This document shows, piece by piece, positions 37,920 to 47,717 of a stretch of DNA of 64,000 bases. Numbering within the stretch: position 1 is the stretch's first letter; the number at the start of each line of letters is the position of its first letter. The stretch lies in contig NZ_CP042345.1 of NCBI RefSeq assembly GCF_007954425.1, positions 3,054,873-3,118,872 on the forward strand, in the 5' to 3' direction. This DNA is from Novosphingobium ginsenosidimutans (lineage in GTDB: Bacteria > Pseudomonadota > Alphaproteobacteria > Sphingomonadales > Sphingomonadaceae). The notes under the pieces were generated by a model. The model made no database searches. It was not told where the DNA came from and saw only the letters and a program-made list of their open reading frames with translations. The position numbers and the translations under genes are program-made.

Positions 37920-38834
37920 CTACGCAACGCTGAGCGAATATCCGAGCCGCGGGACATGGACGTTTACCCTGCCTAGTTCGGGCATGTCTCGCGCGACTGT
38001 CAGGCTGAAATGGGTCGAGCCCGCAAAAGCTCCAACGATGGGATCGCGGCCATAGTCGGTGGCGGACAGCGCCACTGTCATGCCCTGAAGCCTGGCATCG
38101 CAATCTAGCGTTTCGGCCTCGTCTGGTTGTGACATGGCGGCAATTTCGAGCGCCTGTGCCGGTGCCATCGCAGTCCGCTTGCCGTGGCCGATCGCGGTTA
38201 CGCGGCCATACCAGGCGTCAAAGCCGGCCAAGTCTTCGAACTGGTCGGCAATTCCGGGTGCAAAGGCGCGCACAAACCAGAAGTTATAGTACGCGGCGGC
38301 GTCGGCCAGGCAGGGATCGGTACCGGCAAGAAAGGCCCGGCCATCCGCCAGCTGCTGCGCAAGAAGGGCAGCATGGGCCTTGATCTGAGTGATCGCGAAC
38401 GGCGCAAGCGCCTTCATGGCCGCGACATTGAATGGCTGGCCGCTCAGCGCCTCGCGATCCTTGATGAAGGCAGGGTCGACGTTTTCTCCGATCGAGCCGA
38501 AGATCGCCACAACGGCGGACTGGAACACAGCCTTGTCGCACATCTGTTCAACCGCATTGGCGAAGGCCTCGCTTCCTGCCGGATAGAGCTGCTGTTGCGG
38601 AAAGCGTCGCTCAAGTTCTCGGACAATCAGCTGGCTATCGCAGTAGATGTCGGCTCCGATCTGCATCACCGGAATGCGGCGATATCCGCCAGTCAGCGGC
38701 ACCAGATTGGGCTTTGGCATGATCACTGGCTGGTCGACGGCGCACCACGCCAGATCCTTGATACCCAAACAGACCCGGATCTTCTCCGAAAAGGGGGAGG
38801 TATCGTACTGGTGGAGAATGACGTCTGGCATCAT
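37920..38834 (-). CDS. Glutathione S-transferase family protein with C-terminal extension
   Basis: A 304-residue protein. Residues about 1-85 form the thioredoxin-like GST domain (VILHQYDTSPFSEKIRVCLGIK, then IPVMQIGADIYCDSQLIVREL with the glutathione-binding D-S pair). A helical C-terminal GST domain follows, with TDPCLADAAAYYNFWFVRAF. An added domain of about 80 residues ends the protein (GMTVALSATDYGRDPIVGAF), longer than ordinary GSTs. ATG 38834 or 38831 both follow GGAG; the frame is open to 38951 without support. It is divergent from the GGDEF-EAL gene. The substrate is unknown. Confidence 0.8.
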   Translation of the reverse strand: MMPDVILHQYDTSPFSEKIRVCLGIKDLAWCAVDQPVIMPKPNLVPLTGGYRRIPVMQIGADIYCDSQLIVRELERRFPQQQLYPAGSEAFANAVEQMCDKAVFQSAVVAIFGSIGENVDPAFIKDREALSGQPFNVAAMKALAPFAITQIKAHAALLAQQLADGRAFLAGTDPCLADAAAYYNFWFVRAFAPGIADQFEDLAGFDAWYGRVTAIGHGKRTAMAPAQALEIAAMSQPDEAETLDCDARLQGMTVALSATDYGRDPIVGAFAGSTHFSLTVARDMPELGRVNVHVPRLGYSLSVA

Positions 38835-39162
38835 GCAGGGCTCCGGGACGAGACGTCGGTAACAAATAGATTGTGCCCGAACGAGGCAAGGGCGATCTAA
38901 GCGAACAAGGCATACCCGTCTACTTGCCCGCTTATTGGCAGCGAACGGCATAGGTGCGTTTGCTGGTATACATGGGTCGCTGCTTGGAGGGGAAGAGGCA
39001 TAGCTGCCTCAACATGGCTCTTCAGATATGTTGGTGCTGCCTGTCTGAAATCACTTCCTAAAAAGTCTCCGGTACCAACTGCAAAAGGCTACGGGCCATG
39101 GTCCGGTAACTACCACTGATCCAAGTAGAAAAAATTCATGGTTCCGCATTACGGCCTTGAGC
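38835..39162. other. Gap between divergent GST and GGDEF-EAL genes, lower GC
   Basis: A 328-base stretch without a convincing gene. It is visibly richer in A/T than the flanking GST side and continues into the lower-GC GGDEF-EAL gene. It must hold both promoters. I see no clear -35/-10 pair, repeat or terminator. Confidence 0.4.
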
Positions 39163-41226
39163 ATGAGCAATCCGGTGGTTCATCCACAACCTGTCGAAAG
39201 CGGTCCGGTCCGATCCAGCCGGGGGTTGCTCCGTAAGCTATTTGGCCCAAGCCCTGCGCCCCAAACCGGCGATGGTTTCACGCAGGCATATGCGGAAAAT
39301 CTCTCGCATCGCCTCCCGCTGGTTTACGTTGTGACGATGGTGAACATTGTCACCATGATGGTGACCTTCAGACAGTCTGCCCCTGCTGCCTTGGTATTCT
39401 GGCTGCCATTGCCGATGCTGGCCGCGCTGCTTGCCAGGGCCACGTACTGGCTACCGATTAATGTCCAGCGCCGATCATTGCCGCTCCTCAAAAGAGACAT
39501 AGACAGACTACCATTGCTTGGGTCCGCGGTTTCACTCGGGCAGATCAGCTGGGTCTTGTCATTGTACCCTTATGGGGACCAACCCCAGCAAAGCTTGATC
39601 CATTATGTGACCGCTGTGACCTGTTTTACTGGAATTCTTGGCCTCAGCCATTCTCCAAAAACTGCAATTCGAATGGCTCTAATTGGAATGCTGCCCGCAA
39701 GCGTCGTGTTCTTGTTACATGATCACCCCAATCGCGTCGCCATTGTCGGAGTTCAAACTGCAGTCTCGATCTTGCTCGTATTGATTACGGTCACCTACCA
39801 CCGGGACTTCGTTTTCCTTGAGCAGTCGCGGCAACTTGCCGGTCGGCGCAAAAAGCAGTTTGCCAGCCTTGCTCTCAAGCATCGCACCTTGGCGATGCAT
39901 GACCCTCTAACTGGCGCCCTTAATCGGCGGCGATTCCAAGAGTTGCTGGGGGAAGCACTGATCGGGCCGCCGTCTACACGTCCATGGCTGGCAATCCTGG
40001 ACCTCAACGGGTTTAAATTGATTAACGACACGCATGGCCACCCCGTAGGCGACCATATCCTGATGACTGTAAGTGACCGCATTGAGGCTAGTCGCGGCAT
40101 CGTTACGTCCGGGCGCATGGGCGGGGACGAGTTTGCAGTACTCTTGTCTGGCACGCTTTCACTCAGCGAAGTAAAATCGGAGCTGGAGGCGTTAGCCCAA
40201 TCAATTGCCGAGCCAATTGCTTGGAATCAGCTGTGCTTGTCCGCGCAGACGTCAATTGGCGCTTACAAATGCGTGGGCGCAAGCATTAGCGCATGTTTCG
40301 AGCGTGCGGACTCGGCGCTCTATCGCGCGAAAGCTGGCGAAACCGGATGCATATCTGTTTTTACAGATGTGGATGAGGTGGGCCTTTTGGAGCGGCGCGA
40401 GATCGCGAAGGCATTCACAAGTGCAGACTTCAAGAGCCAGCTAAAGCTGGTTTATCAGCCGATAGTGGACGTCGATACGGGCCGGGTCGTCACTCTGGAG
40501 GCGCTTGTTCGATGGTCTCGCGACGGTGACACGCTACTTCCTCCTGCTGAATTCATTCGCTTGGCGGAAGCAACAGGGCGCATTGGTGAATTGACCGATC
40601 ATGTTCTCGCAACCGCTCTTGATGAGTGCCCTGCGTGGAATTGGGGCTGCCGTTTGGCTATCAATCTGTCTGCCCACGATATTCTTCGCGACGACACATC
40701 TGACCGGATTGGTAAAATCATCGAGCAATCGTCGGCACCAAACTCCAGTATCACCTTAGAGATAACTGAGACCGCATTGTTGTCCGACTACAGAAAAGCT
40801 GCTGCAAACCTAACTGCGCTCCGCGCAATCGGGCTGCAAATCGCCCTTGACGATTTTGGAACGGGGCAATCCTCGCTTAGCCATGTTCATAACTTGCCGA
40901 TTGACTGCCTCAAGGTTGACCAAAGCTTTGCGCGGGACCTGGTCGAGAACGAGCGTTCACGCGCGATCGTTGGAACCATTCTCAGCTTATCTCGCCATCT
41001 TGGGCTACAGTGCACGATCGAAGGCATCGAGAGCCTATCCCAGCAGGCTGTTGCCCGCAGCATTGGGGTTCGACAAATGCAAGGCTACCATTTCGGCAGG
41101 CCGGTCGACGCGGAAACAGCGCTACGGGGTTTGCAGGGGTCTGAAGTCGCGAAATTCGCCTTATCAGGGTTCAGTGACCTGGGTACCGTATTGAAGGACC
41201 GGCCAGGATTTGGTGGGCGCCAATAG
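39163..41226 (+). CDS. Membrane-bound GGDEF-EAL protein
   Basis: A 687-residue cyclic-di-GMP enzyme. About six transmembrane segments lie at residues 50-215. The GGDEF domain has an intact RMGGDEF (residues 320-324), so diguanylate cyclase activity is possible; the upstream inhibitory site reads RGIV instead of RxxD, so product feedback is probably lost. The EAL domain has EAL (446-448), ITETALL, DDFGTG and KVDQSF, all consistent with phosphodiesterase activity. TTG 39157 is an alternative start and no strong ribosome-binding site is visible. Base composition is less GC-rich than neighbours, possibly acquired DNA. Confidence 0.9.
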   Translation: MSNPVVHPQPVESGPVRSSRGLLRKLFGPSPAPQTGDGFTQAYAENLSHRLPLVYVVTMVNIVTMMVTFRQSAPAALVFWLPLPMLAALLARATYWLPINVQRRSLPLLKRDIDRLPLLGSAVSLGQISWVLSLYPYGDQPQQSLIHYVTAVTCFTGILGLSHSPKTAIRMALIGMLPASVVFLLHDHPNRVAIVGVQTAVSILLVLITVTYHRDFVFLEQSRQLAGRRKKQFASLALKHRTLAMHDPLTGALNRRRFQELLGEALIGPPSTRPWLAILDLNGFKLINDTHGHPVGDHILMTVSDRIEASRGIVTSGRMGGDEFAVLLSGTLSLSEVKSELEALAQSIAEPIAWNQLCLSAQTSIGAYKCVGASISACFERADSALYRAKAGETGCISVFTDVDEVGLLERREIAKAFTSADFKSQLKLVYQPIVDVDTGRVVTLEALVRWSRDGDTLLPPAEFIRLAEATGRIGELTDHVLATALDECPAWNWGCRLAINLSAHDILRDDTSDRIGKIIEQSSAPNSSITLEITETALLSDYRKAAANLTALRAIGLQIALDDFGTGQSSLSHVHNLPIDCLKVDQSFARDLVENERSRAIVGTILSLSRHLGLQCTIEGIESLSQQAVARSIGVRQMQGYHFGRPVDAETALRGLQGSEVAKFALSGFSDLGTVLKDRPGFGGRQ

Positions 41227-41390
41227 ATCGCGGACCATTCGGATTTTCAGCTTCTCGCCGCTTCAAAAGCCGCCATTCCGGACAGTCCAGCAAAGCCGCC
41301 ACAAACCATTTTCCTACACACCCCCGCCTCGTGTAAGTGTTTCCCTCCGCAGGGGAATCCAACATTTTTCCAGCACGAGGAACCTGCCTG

Positions 41391-41773
41391 ATGTCTTCCC
41401 ATTCGTCTGATGTGCCGCCCGTTGGCGCGGCACTGGCTGGGGTGTTTGCGGATTTGCGGCTATGCGAGTGTGAAATATCCCTCCACCATCTGCGATGGTC
41501 CCCCTCCCCGAGCATGCTCAGGGAGGATCTTTGGCCTGCCGCTCCCCTCGCCCTTCGCGGCGGACTAGCCGCACGGCCTTTGCCGATCTGCCGCTGAAGA
41601 AGGGCGATCCGCTGCGGGGGTTCAAGCCTTATCGCCACAAGGCGCCGCTGAACCTGATGGCCGAGCGGCGGCGCGCGGCCGAGAAAGCGGTGGCGGAGAA
41701 AGAGGCGGCTGAGAAGGCGGAGCCTGAGGCGGGATGGCCGGCCCGGTCAAGCTGCGGCGATCAGAACCTCTAG
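41391..41773 (+). pseudogene. Small protein gene apparently split by a palindromic insertion
   Basis: A frame from ATG 41391 reads MSSHSSDVPPVGAALAGVFADL and then enters a palindromic element. From about 41579 a different frame resumes with FADLPLKKGDPLRGFKPYRHK and a Lys/Ala/Glu-rich end to the stop at 41773. Joining at the FADL overlap would give a protein of about 85 residues. The duplicated stretch is 17 bases, 41445-41461 and 41579-41595 (13 of 17 identical). It overlaps the LysR gene end. The function is unknown and the split-gene reading is inference. Confidence 0.35.
41478..41527. repeat. Palindromic repeat element (REP-like)
   Basis: Two neighbouring inverted repeats: ACCATC/GATGGT with a 3-base loop (41485-41499), and CCTCCCCGAGC/GCTCAGGGAGG (41503-41526) with one mismatch. 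The motif with CCCTCCACC and CCCCCTCCCCGAGC resembles interspersed palindromes common in Sphingomonadales genomes, from memory rather than a search. It lies inside the split small gene. Confidence 0.55.
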
Positions 41774-42619
41774 CAGGGGGTTGGGGAACCGCCGCTCTGC
41801 CGTGACCCCGTAAAAGGTTTCCATGACACCGGGCAGCTTGGCACATTCGACCAGTTCCCCGCTCGCAAGTTCGTCGCGCACGACAATCGGGGGCAGCGCG
41901 GCAAGACCGATGCCTTCGCGCGTCAGCAAGCGCATCATCGCCATGTCGTCAACCTCGGCCGCGATCTGTGGCTTGATCCCAAGCCGCGCTGCCATGGCAT
42001 CGAAACTCATCCGCAGCGTGGACCCGGACGTCGCCAGGATCACCGGGGTGCTGGCCAGGCGCTGCTCGATTGAAAGATCGCCAGCCAGCAGGGATGGAAT
42101 GGCGATCAGGCTGATTGGCTGCTCATCAAGCTTGCGGACGATCAGGTTGCCAAGCGTGTCGGCCGGGGGTGGCTGGTTGGTCAGCACAATGTCGATCTGC
42201 AGATCTTCGAGCGCGTGGAACAGCTCTCCCGCGCTGCCGGACCGCACGATGACCTCAACATCGCTTCGACCCAGCAGCGGACGCAGGAACTTGAGCTGGA
42301 AGTTGCGGGACAAGGTGGCCAGCGAACCGACCCGCAGCACCCGCCGCTGGCGCTCGCCCTGTTGCAGTGTCGCGATCAGCTCGTCACCGCTGGTGAAGAT
42401 GGAATTGGCATAGTCGAGCGCGATGCGGCCCGCTTCGGTAAGCAGCAGCGCGCGGCCGCGCCGCTCGAACAGTCGGTGGCCCAGGCGCTCTTCCAGCAGC
42501 CGGATCTGCGTGGAGACCGCAGACTGCGAGACATTCAGGGCAGTTGCAGCGCGCGTCAGGTTCCCATCGACGGCCACCGCATGGAAGTAGCGCAGGTGGT
42601 GATAGTTCAGCTCACTCAT
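41747..42619 (-). CDS. LysR-family transcriptional regulator, divergent from dabBA
   Basis: A 290-residue LysR protein. The N-terminal winged helix-turn-helix (residues 5-60) is LNYHHLRYFHAVAVDGNLTRAATALNVSQSAVSTQIRLLEERLGHRLFER. A periplasmic-binding-protein-like effector domain follows from about residue 90, with IDIVLTNQPPP and LTREGIGLAALPPIVV. It is transcribed away from dabB, with a dyad between them, the usual layout for a LysR activator of its neighbour. The co-inducer may report inorganic carbon need (inference). ATG 42619 is used; an upstream in-frame start at 42649 would add ten residues. Confidence 0.9.
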   Translation of the reverse strand: MSELNYHHLRYFHAVAVDGNLTRAATALNVSQSAVSTQIRLLEERLGHRLFERRGRALLLTEAGRIALDYANSIFTSGDELIATLQQGERQRRVLRVGSLATLSRNFQLKFLRPLLGRSDVEVIVRSGSAGELFHALEDLQIDIVLTNQPPPADTLGNLIVRKLDEQPISLIAIPSLLAGDLSIEQRLASTPVILATSGSTLRMSFDAMAARLGIKPQIAAEVDDMAMMRLLTREGIGLAALPPIVVRDELASGELVECAKLPGVMETFYGVTAERRFPNPLLEVLIAAA

Positions 42620-42640
42620 ATGTTCACTTAAACAGAACGT

Positions 42641-42655
42641 ATTGTGCAAAACAAT
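42641..42655. promoter_or_regulatory. LysR-type operator between lysR and dabB
   Basis: ATTGT-GCAAA-ACAAT is a perfect dyad with the T-N11-A form recognised by LysR-type regulators. It sits in an AT-rich island in the 104-base gap, 22 bases from the LysR ATG and 69 bases from the dabB ATG. It probably binds the divergent LysR protein. Confidence 0.6.
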
Positions 42656-42723
42656 GTATTTTTCTTGATAAAGCCTAGCGCCTATCGGCCGTCCGACTGC
42701 TGCTTTCCTCTGTCGGAGCCTTC

Positions 42724-44283
42724 ATGATCCACCCTTCCCTTCCGCTCGCCGCGCCGCTGCTGTTTGCGCTCGTCGCCGGGCTGGCCTGGCTCACGCCCGG
42801 CCGGCGCCCGCGTCTGCTGCTGGCTCAGGCCGAAGCGGCCGCCCTTGTCGCGATCGCGATATCAATCGCCAGCGTGGTGCAACTGGTTTCCACCGGATCG
42901 GCGACATCGGCGTTCATCGGCGCGGGCGGGATCGGCCTTTCGATCCGGCTCGATGCGGTAAGCGCCACGATGCTGGCCATGATCGCGACCATTGGCTGGG
43001 CGGTGCTGCGCTATTCGGCGAACTATCTTGACGGCGAAGCGCGCCAGGGCGCGTTCATCGGCTGGATGGCGGCGACGCTGGCCAATGTCCTGCTGTTCGT
43101 CCTGGCCGGCAACCTGGTGCAGCTGGTGGTGGCCTGGATCGCCACCAGCTTGTGTCTGCATCGCTTGCTGCTGTTCTATCCCGAACGGCTGCAGGCGATC
43201 CGCGGAGCGCGCAAGAAGTTCATCGTCGCCCGGATCAGCGACGCAGCCTTGGCGGGGGCCGCGGTCCTGCTGTGGCAAGCCTATGGCACGATCGATCTGG
43301 CGACGATCCAGGCCGATGCGCGCGGCGGCCTGGCGCCGGTTGGCGCACAGGTCGCGGCCGGCTTGCTTGCCATCGCCGCGGTACTCAAATCGGTGCAGTT
43401 CCCGACCCACGGCTGGCTGACCGAAGTGGTGGACACGCCCACGCCGGTTTCGGCCCTGCTGCATGCCGGCGTGGTCAACGGCGGCGGTTTCCTGCTGGTG
43501 CGGTTTGCGGACATCATGCTGCTTACGCCCGGCGTGCTGGCGGTGCTGGTCATGATTGGCGGCTTCACTGCGCTGCTGGGCGGATTGGCGATGCTGGGCC
43601 AACCGGCGGTCAAGAACTCGCTCGCCTGGTCGACCATCGCGCAGATGGGTTTCATGATCATGCAGTGCGGCCTTGCGCTGTTCCCGCTCGCGCTGCTGCA
43701 CATCGTCGCGCACTCCTTCTACAAGGCCCATGCGTTCCTCTCATCGGGGACGGCGGTGGATGTTGTCGCGGCAATCCGCCGGCCGGGCCCAGTCGCCGTA
43801 CCAAGCGGACGGAACGTTGCGGCGGCCTTTGCTCTGGCGCTGGCGATCTACGCCGCGATCGGGGCGCTGTTCGGCCTGGGTGACAAGCCGCCGCAAGCGA
43901 TCGGCCTGGGCGCGATCCTGGTCTTCGGGGTGGCCTACCTCCTGGCGCAAGGCCTTGCCGACAAGGCGCCGCGCCAGCTGACCCGGCAGACTGCGCTCTA
44001 TTCGACCCTCGCCTCGCTGGGCTACTTCGGCCTGCAGCGCGGATCCGAATGGCTGACCGCCGGAACGCTTCCGGCGACCCCGGCCCCCGGCCCGCTCGAA
44101 TGGACGCTGCTGGCGCTTGCGGTTGCCAGCTTCGGCCTGACCGCGGTTGCCCAGGCGCTGTTCCCGCTCTGGGCGACGCACCCGGCCGCTTCGGGCCTGC
44201 GCGTCCACCTTTCCAACGGGCTTTACGCCAATGCCGTGTTCGACCGGCTGATCGGCAACTGGTCAACGCGGCTGCCGCGCTGA
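42724..44283 (+). CDS. dabB: DabB, NuoL-like membrane subunit of an inorganic-carbon transporter
   Basis: A 519-residue polytopic membrane protein of the proton-conducting NuoL/MrpA family, with about 12-13 helices. The core segment [42 protein letters not shown] and [20 protein letters not shown] are family-typical. It stands alone, without other complex I genes, and is followed 25 bases later by a DUF2309 gene. This DabB-DabA pair forms a proton-driven CO2-to-bicarbonate pump in Halothiobacillus. GGAG precedes the ATG. Confidence 0.85.
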   Translation: MIHPSLPLAAPLLFALVAGLAWLTPGRRPRLLLAQAEAAALVAIAISIASVVQLVSTGSATSAFIGAGGIGLSIRLDAVSATMLAMIATIGWAVLRYSANYLDGEARQGAFIGWMAATLANVLLFVLAGNLVQLVVAWIATSLCLHRLLLFYPERLQAIRGARKKFIVARISDAALAGAAVLLWQAYGTIDLATIQADARGGLAPVGAQVAAGLLAIAAVLKSVQFPTHGWLTEVVDTPTPVSALLHAGVVNGGGFLLVRFADIMLLTPGVLAVLVMIGGFTALLGGLAMLGQPAVKNSLAWSTIAQMGFMIMQCGLALFPLALLHIVAHSFYKAHAFLSSGTAVDVVAAIRRPGPVAVPSGRNVAAAFALALAIYAAIGALFGLGDKPPQAIGLGAILVFGVAYLLAQGLADKAPRQLTRQTALYSTLASLGYFGLQRGSEWLTAGTLPATPAPGPLEWTLLALAVASFGLTAVAQALFPLWATHPAASGLRVHLSNGLYANAVFDRLIGNWSTRLPR

Positions 44284-44308
44284 CCGATCGAAACAAGGAC
44301 TCCATCCA

Positions 44309-46717
44309 ATGACAGCGCAGTTTTCCGCCGCCGCATTCGAGCCCATCGCCGTGACCACTGCAATTCGGGAAGCCATCGACCATGCCGTCCGGCAGGTGCC
44401 GCCGGCCTGGCCGCTGGCCTCTTCGGTCGCGGTCAATCCGTTCCTTGGCCAGACGGGCGAGACGCTTGCCGACGCCGCTGCGCGGCTCCGCAAGGTTGGC
44501 GGCGTGCCGGTGACCATGCCGCGCGACTGGTACCGCGAACGGATCGCCAATGGGTCCATCACCGAGGCCGATCTTGCCGCCGCGCTGGCTGCATCACGCC
44601 ACCCGGCCAAGCCCGCCAACCTTGCTGAATTGCAGGCGGCGATTGCGCTTGATCGGCCCGCACCGGCGGCATTGGCCAACGTTGCCGAGCTTGCAGCCAA
44701 GGCCAGCGGCACCGACTGGCCGGGCATTGTGGCCGACCGCATGGGATCATGGCTGGCTGGCTATTTCGACGAAGGTCAGGCGTTGTGGCCGGTGATCCGC
44801 GGCCACTCCGCATGGGCTGCCTGGCGGTCCAATGCGACCCATGACCTGACCCCCGAGATCATGGGGCTGCATGGCTTTGCCCGGATCGTGGCCGAGGCGC
44901 CGCAGGATCCGCTGGCCTTGATAGGCCGCGCGGTGAACACGCTGGACCTCGATGAAGCGGCGCTGGCCAGCTACTTTCACCAGCTGCTCCTTACGCTTGG
45001 CGGCTGGGCGCAATATGCGCGGTACAAGCTCTGGCAGGCGGAACTGCGGGGCGACACCGATATGACCCTGGCCGATCTGCTGGCCATCCGCTTGCTGTGG
45101 GAAGAATCGCTCTATCTCCAGCACCAGACTGCGATCACCCATCAATGGGCCGCCGTCCGCGCCGACCATGGAAGCGAAGCTCTGGCCGATGCCGACGATC
45201 TGGTTGACGAGATCCTCCAGGAAGCAACCGAGCGGGCATCGCAGCGCGAACTGGCCGAAAGCCTGGCGATGACCGGATCGCAACAACGCCAGGACCAACC
45301 GGCATTGCAGGCCGCATTTTGCATCGACGTGCGTTCGGAAGTGTACCGGCGTGCACTCGAAAGTGTCGATTCGGCCATCCAGACCATCGGCTTCGCAGGG
45401 TTCTTCGGAGTGGCGACCGAACATCGCGGCTTTGCTTCCGATACTGCCGAGCACCGCTTGCCGGTTCTGCTCAATCCCGCGCTTCAGTCTGTGTCTGGCG
45501 ACGAGCGGCACGCAGCGCAGGACCAGACCACCCGCTTCGCCCTGCGCGCGAAGCGGGCCTGGGGCCGCTTCAAGCTTGCCGCCGTATCCTCGTTCGCGTT
45601 CGTGGAAGCGACCGGGCCGCTCTATGCCGTCAAGCTGCTGCGAGATGCGCTGGGGTTGCACGGAACAAAGGCTCCGAACGAGCCAATGCCGCGCCTTGTC
45701 CCGGACCTCACGCCTGACGCACGGATCAGCGCGGCCGAGACGATCCTCAAGGCGATGTCGCTAACCGCCCGCTTCGCACCGATCGTGCTGATCGCGGGAC
45801 ACGGTGCCAATGTAACCAACAACCCGCATGCGAGCGGTCTCAACTGCGGCGCCTGCGGGGGTTACTCAGGCGAAGTGAATGCCCGGCTTCTGGCCGGCTT
45901 GCTTAACGATCGCGCCGTGCGCGCCGGACTGGCCGAGCGCGGGATCCACATCCCGCAGGGCACGGCCTTTATCGCTGCCTTGCATGATACCACTACCGAC
46001 CGCGTGACGCTTTACGACGGTGACCTTAGCGAGGCAGCACCGGCCGGCCTTAACCAGGTGCGCACCTGGCTGGACAACGCCAGCGCCCTGGCCCGCGCCG
46101 AGCGCGCGGCGCGCCTGCCGCATGCCGATGGCCAGGCTGATATCGCTCGCCGCGCCCGGGACTGGGCCGAAGTGCGCCCCGAATGGGGCCTGGCCGGTTG
46201 CAAGGCTTTCATCGCCGCGCCGCGCGCCCGCACCCACGGCTGCGCGCTGGATGGCAGAGCCTTCCTTCACGATTATGACTGGCGCAAGGATGCAACAAAT
46301 GGCTTCGCCGTCCTCGAACTGATCCTGACCGCGCCAGTCGTCGTCGCCAGCTGGATCAGCCTGCAATACTACGGCTCGACTGTTGCGCCGGCGGCCTTTG
46401 GGGCAGGAAACAAGCTGCTGCACAACGTTGTTGGCGGGATCGGCGTCCTTGAAGGAAATGGCGGCAACATGCGCGCCGGCCTGGCATGGCAATCGGTTCA
46501 CGATGGCGAGAAGCTGATGCACGAGCCATTGCGGCTATCGGTCTGCCTTGAAGCCCCCGTCGAAGCGGTCACGGCGGTCCTCGAAAAGCATCCGCAGGTG
46601 CGGGCGCTGTTCGACAACCGCTGGCTGCACCTGTTTGTCATCGCCGACAACGGACAGCTGGCAAAGCGTTATGCTGGCAATCTGAGCTGGCAGGACGAGC
46701 CGCATGGATCGGATTAG
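44309..46717 (+). CDS. dabA: DabA, DUF2309 carbonic-anhydrase-like subunit of an inorganic-carbon transporter
   Basis: An 802-residue DUF2309 protein. The predicted zinc site is complete: Cys338 and Asp340 in FCIDVRSE, His498 in [12 protein letters not shown] and Cys513 in LNCGACGG. The 15-residue spacing between His and the second Cys matches that reported for characterised DabA. The N-terminus [15 protein letters not shown] is family-typical. With DabB it hydrates CO2 unidirectionally on the cytoplasmic side, accumulating bicarbonate. In a heterotroph this would feed carboxylases at low CO2. Confidence 0.9.
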   Translation: MTAQFSAAAFEPIAVTTAIREAIDHAVRQVPPAWPLASSVAVNPFLGQTGETLADAAARLRKVGGVPVTMPRDWYRERIANGSITEADLAAALAASRHPAKPANLAELQAAIALDRPAPAALANVAELAAKASGTDWPGIVADRMGSWLAGYFDEGQALWPVIRGHSAWAAWRSNATHDLTPEIMGLHGFARIVAEAPQDPLALIGRAVNTLDLDEAALASYFHQLLLTLGGWAQYARYKLWQAELRGDTDMTLADLLAIRLLWEESLYLQHQTAITHQWAAVRADHGSEALADADDLVDEILQEATERASQRELAESLAMTGSQQRQDQPALQAAFCIDVRSEVYRRALESVDSAIQTIGFAGFFGVATEHRGFASDTAEHRLPVLLNPALQSVSGDERHAAQDQTTRFALRAKRAWGRFKLAAVSSFAFVEATGPLYAVKLLRDALGLHGTKAPNEPMPRLVPDLTPDARISAAETILKAMSLTARFAPIVLIAGHGANVTNNPHASGLNCGACGGYSGEVNARLLAGLLNDRAVRAGLAERGIHIPQGTAFIAALHDTTTDRVTLYDGDLSEAAPAGLNQVRTWLDNASALARAERAARLPHADGQADIARRARDWAEVRPEWGLAGCKAFIAAPRARTHGCALDGRAFLHDYDWRKDATNGFAVLELILTAPVVVASWISLQYYGSTVAPAAFGAGNKLLHNVVGGIGVLEGNGGNMRAGLAWQSVHDGEKLMHEPLRLSVCLEAPVEAVTAVLEKHPQVRALFDNRWLHLFVIADNGQLAKRYAGNLSWQDEPHGSD

Positions 46718-46805
46718 GGCGAGCAGCGACGGATCATCGCATCTTTCGGCTCCGTTCGCCGCGCGGGTAAGGACTTCTTAACTCCTGCCCGGTCACCCCG
46801 GGGGC

Positions 46806-47480
46806 ATGGCTATTGCAGGACGGATCGACCCTAACCCCGCCCCCGAGACCGCCCCTGGCGAGCGCGCCCAGCGCCGTAACCTGCGGCTGGAAGTGACGGG
46901 AGAACTCAACGGCTCCCAGGCCAATGTAACGGTGCACAATATCTCCGAAAGCGGCCTGCTGATGGAAACCGCACAGCCGCTGGCGGTAGGCGAATGGTTC
47001 AACCTGACCCTGCCCGAGGCGGGGACCGTTGAAGCCGAAGTGATCTGGGTCAGCGGTCAACTCCACGGTTGCCGCTTTAGCGCGCCGGTCAACCGCGCCA
47101 CGCTGAGCGCCAGTCAGCTGCGCGGGGTCGTAGCGCCAGCTGCGCCCGAGCCAGAGAGGCCGGTTGCCCCCGCCCCGGCCGGCCCGACCCTGGGCCGGCG
47201 CCTGGCCGCAGCGCGCCACGCCCGCGGCATGACTCTGGGCCAGGTGGCAAGCACTTTGGGCGTGAGTCGCCCGACCGTCTGGGCCTGGGAGCAGGACCGC
47301 GCGCGCCCTGCCCCGCATCGTCTGGGCCTGCTGGCCGCCTGCCTGGGCGTGGAGGAAACCGCGCTGACCGGTACCGAGCCTAACAACCAGGTTACTCAAT
47401 TGGTCGAAGAGGCGCGCGTGAAGATCGCGGCGGCAGCCGGAACCCTGCCAACCCGGGTGCGGATCCTGATCGAACTTTGA
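46806..47480 (+). CDS. PilZ domain fused to an XRE-type helix-turn-helix
   Basis: A 224-residue protein with two domains. Residues about 18-105 form a PilZ domain with ERAQRRNLRLEV (the R-x-x-x-R arginines that bind cyclic-di-GMP) and HNISESGLLME (the D/N-x-S-x-x-G motif). After a Pro/Ala linker, residues about 128-180 form an XRE helix-turn-helix (GRRLAAARHARGMTLGQVASTLGVSRPTVWAWEQ). A cyclic-di-GMP-responsive DNA-binding regulator is the obvious inference. A degenerate GGDEF gene follows in the same direction with a dyad in front of it. Confidence 0.85.
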   Translation: MAIAGRIDPNPAPETAPGERAQRRNLRLEVTGELNGSQANVTVHNISESGLLMETAQPLAVGEWFNLTLPEAGTVEAEVIWVSGQLHGCRFSAPVNRATLSASQLRGVVAPAAPEPERPVAPAPAGPTLGRRLAAARHARGMTLGQVASTLGVSRPTVWAWEQDRARPAPHRLGLLAACLGVEETALTGTEPNNQVTQLVEEARVKIAAAAGTLPTRVRILIEL

Positions 47481-47599
47481 CGGTTCCCGCGCGGGCCGAA
47501 GGTAGCAGGCATACCCAATCACGGTCACCCGCGAGAGACCGCTTATCAACAGCCTCAAACATGGTAAACAATATCTAACACACTGATTCGCTTATATAT

Positions 47600-47622
47600 T
47601 TGTTAGCTTACAAGGCTAACAA
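47600..47622. promoter_or_regulatory. Dyad operator upstream of the degenerate GGDEF gene
   Basis: TTGTTAGC-TTACAAG-GCTAACAA is a perfect 8-bp dyad with a 7-base centre, in an AT-rich island (47550-47625) that stands out in GC-rich DNA. A TATATATT stretch just upstream could be a -10. The nearby PilZ-XRE protein is a candidate binder (inference). The remaining gap 47481-47717 shows nothing else. Confidence 0.5.
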
Positions 47623-47717
47623 GGTCAAGGCGGCAGGGTGCGAGAATTGGCTAACGGCGCAAGTCTGGCGAGGGGGCACCTTGGCCAACGGCGGCGCTCG
47701 AAACGGGGGCGACGAAA

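Noticed and set aside
42724..44283. Complex I subunit NuoL
   Set aside because: It is a lone gene next to DUF2309 dabA with a LysR regulator, so DabB is the better call.
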